Assembly (NCBI GenBank): GCA_031271075.1
Contig: JAISWN010000235.1
Span: 1 to 8,626 of the forward strand
Reading direction: 5' to 3'
DNA length: 8,626 bases
Source: Treponema sp.
GTDB lineage: Bacteria > Spirochaetota > Spirochaetia > Treponematales > Breznakiellaceae
Shown here: positions 5,392-8,626 of the stretch, piece after piece
Layout: every line of letters starts with the position of its first letter
Numbering within the stretch: position 1 is the first letter of the stretch
Notes under the pieces: generated by a model
What the model saw: only the letters and a program-made list of their open reading frames with translations
The model's database searches: none
Told to the model about the DNA's origin: nothing
Translations under genes and position numbers: made by a program

Positions 5392-8100
5392 GAATTCCAT
5401 CTGCCTTCCGGAGGGGTCCGGTTTATGGCCGGGGGTTTTCGGGAAAAGGTCCCCCATGTCCCAGCCCGCGGCGTCGGCTATGGACTTGGCTACCGGGAGA
5501 AGCTGGGCAGAGGCATAGTGGCCGTAATCCAGGGGGCCGTGGGGGAAGGATGCGGGTTCAGCCCCCCTAAGGGTCCAGACGTATTCAACCGTACCCCGCC
5601 GTCCCTTCCAGCCCAGGGCGCGGGCGGCCTTTACCTGGGGCGGGGTGGAAGCGGTGTATTCCTCCGGGGGACGGGAAAGGCGCTTCCGGTACACCAGTTC
5701 GCCGTCCAGTTTCCCCGCCCGAAGTTCCTCCAGGCTTTCTTCCACCCGGCGGCGGAATTCGGTTTCCCCGGCGCCGGAAAAGACCAGTTCCAGGAGCTCA
5801 AGCTGTATCCGCCGGGCCAGGGGGGTGGAATCGCTCCGCACCGCCTCCATGCCCTTTACCTCCACGGTCTCCCTGCCCCCGCCGGGAGGGATAAGGTAGC
5901 CGCTGTAACCTTTCGCCCTGCCCCGGAGGCCGCCGCTTCGCAAAACCCCGGCGTGAAGGGGCGCCGGATCCTCCCCGCCTTCCCCGGACCCTTCCTCCCC
6001 TTCCGGGCTAAAGATGTTCCGCAGGGGAGGGATAAAAAAGCGGCGGTAGGCTTTTTCAAACCGGAGTTCGATAAAGGATTCAAGGCCGTATTCCTCCCGT
6101 ATCCTCTCCGCCAGGTAGAGGTTCAGTTCCCGGACCAGTTCCCCGCAGAGCCTGCCGAAATCCCCGTAGCCCGCCTGGTCGTCCAGGCCGCTTTCCACAA
6201 AGAGGGAATCGGTATCCCCGTAGATCACCCGGCGGCCCCGGGCCTTAAACCAGTCCCGGGAGGCCAGGAGCCATTTCCGCGCGAAGGAGGTAATGGCCCC
6301 CGCCAGTTCCGTGCGGCCGTAGCGGCAGGAAGCGGTTCCCAAAACCCCGTAAAAGCTGTTCATCAGGATCTTGTATACCTGGGCGGCTATGTCATCCCCC
6401 CGGTCTATGGCTTCCCGCCGGGCGGCGAAGTACCCGGCGATGAGGCCGGGGAGCAGTCCGGGAAGGCGGGAGAAGGCGGCCCCGTTGGGGGCCAGGATAG
6501 GCCCTTCCCTTTCGGCAGCGGAGCCGGCGGAGGGTGAAGCGGAGGGTGAAGCGGAGGGCAGAGCGGAGGGTGAAGCGGAGGGCAGAGCCCCCGGATCCAG
6601 CCGGGCGTGGGCCAGGGGATCGATGTTGAAGGTGAGCATCACCGTTGGGTAGAGACTGCGGAAATCGAACACGGCGATATTGTTGAAAAAACCCGGCTGG
6701 GGTTCCAGCACCGTTCCTCCGGCGGCCCCGGACACCTGACGCCGGGGATCATCCAGGGGCGGGGCGATGCCCTTCCGGCGCAGTTCCATGCCGTAGATCC
6801 GCTCAAAACTCGCCACACTGGTCCAGGCCTTGTCCAGGCTTACCCCGGTAAGGCAGGCCCGCTCCAGGGTAAGCCGGAAAAAACCCGTGACGGCGAGGAT
6901 CCGCAGAACCAGTTCCGAATCCCGGCAGCAGTAGGCCCCGAATTCCCCGGGGTTCCGGGCGTAGAGGGCCTCAAGTTCGGCGATCTTGTCCTCCCCGGAG
7001 GAGGCCACCAGCTTACCCTCCCCCAGTACCCGCCGGGAAACCGATTCCAGGGAGTAGCTTCCGTAGTAGCCCCCTTCATCCATGCCGGTAAGGATACCCT
7101 GGCCCCCGGCCCGGACTACCCGGAGGGCGTCCAGAACCTGCCGGCCCGGTACCAGGGCCGCCGCGGACCTGCGCCGCCAGCCCCAGCCCGGCTCTCCGGC
7201 GAAAAACTTCGCCTCCTCCCGGGATCGGCCCAGGAGCAGGGGGATACGGTGAAGGGCGCAGCGGCCGGCGATCCGGGGAAAGTCAAAGTCCAGGAAGTTC
7301 CAGCCCGTAAGCACATCCGGGTCAAGGACGCGGATATCGTCCACCAGGGCGCGGAGCAGGGAGGCCTCGTCGGGATGAAAGACGATCCCCCCTCCGGCGG
7401 CGGCATCCTCCCCGGCGGTTCCCCCGCCCAGCACCCGCGCCTGCCCCTTTCCGTTTTTGAATTCCCGGTTCAGATCCCCGGACTCGGCCCAGGACACCGC
7501 GGCGGCCAGGATGGTTCCCTGTCTGGTGTCGGTTTCAATATCAATTGAGGCCACCCGGAGAGGCGGGAGGAAGGACGCCGGGGGAGACCAGGGGGAAATT
7601 TCCGGGTTAAGAAAGACCAGATCCACCAGTTCGCCCGGCCGCGGCTCTCCGGTAATTTCCATCCAGCCCCGGATCTGCCGTTCCATCAGGAAACTTTCCA
7701 CCGGCTTCTCTCCCCCGTCGGGACTTTGCACAGCCCCCCGGGAAAGGGCCTTGTAAGCGGCGGCCCGATCCGCCAGATGGGAGAACCGGAGGAACACCAG
7801 CCCCTCCCGGAGGTCAAAAAATTCCAGAATCGGCGGGCAAGGGGAAAAAGGTATCCGGGAGAGCAGGGTTTTGCAGCGGGGCAGGTCGTTTTCCCTTACG
7901 TGGAAGCCCAGGCAGTTTTTTGCCGGAGGCGCTACCGCGGCGAAGGTTCTGCCGTCCTCAAGACGGCCCACAAAGTAGAGCCGCCCCCCGCCTAAGCCGG
8001 CGCCAGGCTCCCTCTCCGGGGAACGGCGGAACATATCGGCCCAGGGGTGAACCAGAAAGCCCCGGTAAGTACGGTTAACACGGGATTTTTCCCCGACCAT
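5383..8100 (-). CDS. polB: Family B DNA polymerase (DNA polymerase II type) with 3'-5' exonuclease
   Basis: The 905-residue protein extends DNA primers 5' to 3' and proofreads. Exonuclease motifs are intact: Exo I SIDIET (Asp187, Glu189), Exo II NFLDFD (Asn268, Asp273), Exo III YCCRD (Asp394). Polymerase motifs are intact: A, DFRSLYP (Asp479); B, KILMNSFYG (Lys577, Tyr584); C, YGDTDS (Asp629, Asp631). KGMEAVRSDSTPLAR (749-763) and the thumb motif PPQVKAARA match DNA polymerase II, which in E. coli acts in damage bypass and replication restart. The C-terminal QMEFGF (900-905) resembles a sliding-clamp binding motif, as at the end of the E. coli enzyme. It is about 120 residues longer than E. 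coli Pol II (783), partly from insertions near 205-240, an A-[LS]-P-S repeat at 505-524, and a Gly/Glu-rich loop near 698-715. ATG 8100 lacks a strong ribosome binding site. The gene appears to be transcribed alone. Confidence 0.95.
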   Translation of the reverse strand: MVGEKSRVNRTYRGFLVHPWADMFRRSPEREPGAGLGGGRLYFVGRLEDGRTFAAVAPPAKNCLGFHVRENDLPRCKTLLSRIPFSPCPPILEFFDLREGLVFLRFSHLADRAAAYKALSRGAVQSPDGGEKPVESFLMERQIRGWMEITGEPRPGELVDLVFLNPEISPWSPPASFLPPLRVASIDIETDTRQGTILAAAVSWAESGDLNREFKNGKGQARVLGGGTAGEDAAAGGGIVFHPDEASLLRALVDDIRVLDPDVLTGWNFLDFDFPRIAGRCALHRIPLLLGRSREEAKFFAGEPGWGWRRRSAAALVPGRQVLDALRVVRAGGQGILTGMDEGGYYGSYSLESVSRRVLGEGKLVASSGEDKIAELEALYARNPGEFGAYCCRDSELVLRILAVTGFFRLTLERACLTGVSLDKAWTSVASFERIYGMELRRKGIAPPLDDPRRQVSGAAGGTVLEPQPGFFNNIAVFDFRSLYPTVMLTFNIDPLAHARLDPGALPSASPSALPSASPSASPSAGSAAEREGPILAPNGAAFSRLPGLLPGLIAGYFAARREAIDRGDDIAAQVYKILMNSFYGVLGTASCRYGRTELAGAITSFARKWLLASRDWFKARGRRVIYGDTDSLFVESGLDDQAGYGDFGRLCGELVRELNLYLAERIREEYGLESFIELRFEKAYRRFFIPPLRNIFSPEGEEGSGEGGEDPAPLHAGVLRSGGLRGRAKGYSGYLIPPGGGRETVEVKGMEAVRSDSTPLARRIQLELLELVFSGAGETEFRRRVEESLEELRAGKLDGELVYRKRLSRPPEEYTASTPPQVKAARALGWKGRRGTVEYVWTLRGAEPASFPHGPLDYGHYASAQLLPVAKSIADAAGWDMGDLFPKTPGHKPDPSGRQMEFGF
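6527..6586. repeat. 12-bp minisatellite inside the polymerase gene, 5 units
   Basis: Five tandem 12-bp units on the plus strand: GCGGAGGGTGAA (three times) and GCGGAGGGCAGA (units 3 and 5). On the coding strand they give A-S-P-S and A-L-P-S at residues 505-524. The unit length is a multiple of three, so gain or loss of units keeps the frame. They sit between polymerase motifs A and B, about 20 residues after motif A. Confidence 0.9.
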
Positions 8101-8224
8101 AAGGGCATTCTACCCCAGCCTTTGGTCCCTCACAAGGAAGGCGCGCCGGGAAAGGCCCGGCCTGGCCGGCCCTGTTACAACTCCCCCAGGAGTTGATTAT
8201 ATACTTCCCCCGCCCTAAAAGACA
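8101..8224 (-). promoter_or_regulatory. Promoter and structured leader of the polymerase gene
   Basis: A consensus -10 box TATAAT lies on the minus strand at 8201-8196, about 95 bases upstream of ATG 8100. The -35 position (near 8224-8219, TGTCTT) is poor, which suggests an activated or weak promoter. Directly after the -10 is the hairpin at 8178-8195. The remaining leader is GC-rich with further inverted repeats such as GCCGGG (8145-8150) and CCCGGC (8156-8161). I saw no recognisable LexA-type box. Confidence 0.5.
8178..8195. repeat. Hairpin overlapping the polymerase transcription start
   Basis: CAACTCC (8178-8184), loop CCCA, GGAGTTG (8189-8195) form a perfect 7-bp stem that begins one base after the TATAAT box in the direction of the polymerase gene. 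It would include or immediately follow the transcription start, so it could be an operator or a 5' mRNA stem-loop. Confidence 0.6.
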
Positions 8225-8327
8225 GCATTATTAATTCCAGCATTTGGGCGTTGCAATGCCGGTATTATACCCCCCGGACAGCCGAATCTTCAATCGTCCG
8301 CCTTACATCCGGAAATGATCTCCCAAT

Positions 8328-8371
8328 CAACAACCTCGCCCTGAAGTCGAACCTGCGGTTCGGCGGGGTAT
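8328..8371. repeat. Dispersed palindromic repeat, copy 2
   Basis: This is related to the element at 1553-1598 in opposite orientation in the window. From TCGCC to GGTAT (8336-8371) it differs from copy 1 by two substitutions and one extra C; similarity continues leftwards through CAACA-ACC. The inner stem (GTCGAACC, loop TGC, GGTTCGGC) keeps pairing through a U-G wobble in place of C-G. The outer inverted arm is degraded here. It lies directly upstream of the TPR remnant and about 120 bp before the ATG of the next gene. Confidence 0.75.
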
Positions 8372-8374
8372 TAA

Positions 8375-8497
8375 GCGGACTTGCAGAGTAAGTCCGGCGC
8401 CCCGGCAAAGAGCCGGATTGCCAACGCCTACATCCGGGGCTTGGCATACCAAAGCAAGAATGACTATGATCGGGCTATCATGGAGGTTAGTTTATGA
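8375..8497 (+). pseudogene. One-motif TPR remnant or short leader ORF
   Basis: The open stretch from just after TAA 8372-8374 to TGA 8495-8497 encodes ADLQSKSGAPAKSR then IANAYIRGLAYQSKNDYDRAIMEVSL. The part AYIRGLAYQSKNDYDRAI matches the start of a canonical TPR motif very well, but only one motif is present, with no ATG upstream (TTG 8381 is possible) and no continuation. I read it as the surviving end of a lost TPR gene. Its stop overlaps the ATG of the next gene (ATGA), so if translated it could couple translation to it. It has no homology by eye to the TPR gene at 1962-3434 beyond the general motif. Its 5' part folds into hairpins: CGGACTT/AAGTCCG (8376-8382, 8390-8396) and CCGGC/GCCGG (8402-8406, 8412-8416). 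Confidence 0.5.
8482..8486 (+). promoter_or_regulatory. Ribosome binding site of the right-edge gene
   Basis: GGAGG sits 7 bases before ATG 8494, a textbook spacing. It fixes the start of the partial gene and lies inside the coding sequence of the TPR remnant. Confidence 0.85.
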
Positions 8498-8626
8498 GTG
8501 ATGTTGGAACCGGCGGCAAAAAGAAATTTGATCAAATGCTCGAAAGTCCTTTTTTTGCCTTTTCAAGGCCGTATTTGGATTTTATCGGGAAAGGAAAAAT
8601 CTTCAGTCTTGTTTATATTGCAATGG
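8494..8626 (+). CDS. Unknown protein, N-terminal 44 residues (runs off right edge)
   Basis: ATG 8494 follows a strong ribosome binding site and the frame is open to the edge. It encodes MSDVGTGGKKKFDQMLESPF, then FAFSRPYLDFIGKGKIFSLVYIAM. The short polar, lysine-rich start followed by an increasingly hydrophobic segment (IFSLVYIAM) at the edge suggests an integral membrane protein. Base composition is more AT-rich than that of the polymerase gene. I do not recognise the family and cannot assign a function from this fragment. Confidence 0.75.
   Translation, partial: MSDVGTGGKKKFDQMLESPFFAFSRPYLDFIGKGKIFSLVYIAM

Noticed and set aside
5239..7548. Plus-strand open frames of 432 and 313 codons across the polymerase gene
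   Set aside because: They are antisense to a protein with all family B polymerase motifs and show no domain of their own; GC-rich codon use makes the opposite strand stop-poor.
8101..8224. SOS (LexA) box upstream of the polymerase gene
   Set aside because: Neither a CTG-N10-CAG type nor a CGAAC-N4-GTTCG type site is visible near the -10 box.
8265..8447. Minus-strand 60-codon frame with a PNRRFDFR segment
   Set aside because: The recognisable segment is the translation of the palindromic repeat (copy 1 gives PNRRFGFR), with no ribosome binding site or other protein-like feature.

Overview
The window is GC-rich bacterial DNA with dense coding and AT-rich promoter gaps. I infer a treponeme-like spirochaete, possibly one of the host-associated gut treponemes. 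The reasons are a lipoprotein built from beta-type repeats of about 105 residues, a large TPR protein, a membrane-anchored protein of a kind I associate loosely with treponemes, and dispersed short palindromic repeats. No marker gene proves this, so the taxonomic call is tentative.

Layout, left to right. (1) Positions 1-1557, minus strand: the N-terminal part of a surface lipoprotein that runs off the left edge. It has a signal peptide with a lipobox and then five tandem repeats of 103-108 residues, the last cut by the edge. (2) Positions 1558-1961: a 404-base gap that is the most unusual part of the window. It holds a 46-bp nested palindrome touching the lipoprotein start, a run of 15 G (C on the lipoprotein strand), a short reading frame with a good ribosome binding site that runs straight into that tract, several more palindromes and an AT-rich stretch. 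At C15 the short frame stops just after the tract; losing one C would join it to the lipoprotein frame. (3) Positions 1962-3434, minus: a secreted or membrane-anchored TPR protein. (4) Positions 3435-3550: a divergent promoter region with a perfect 15-bp tandem duplication carrying two TATAAG boxes. (5) Positions 3551-5368, plus: a protein of about 605 residues with one N-terminal membrane anchor and no recognised function. (6) Positions 5383-8100, minus: a complete family B DNA polymerase (DNA polymerase II type) with intact exonuclease and polymerase motifs and a 12-bp minisatellite between motifs A and B. (7) Positions 8101-8493: promoter and hairpin of the polymerase gene, a second copy of the palindromic repeat, two further hairpins and a one-motif TPR remnant. 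(8) Position 8494 to the edge, plus: the first 44 codons of a new gene whose ATG overlaps the stop of the TPR remnant.

The genes do not form one pathway. The envelope-type genes (lipoprotein, TPR protein, anchored protein) sit next to a DNA repair/replication polymerase transcribed towards them. The best candidate for an undescribed system is the lipoprotein control region: a slippage-prone tract plus a mobile-looking palindrome in front of a recombination-prone repeat surface protein, which together look like an antigenic or phase-variation locus.
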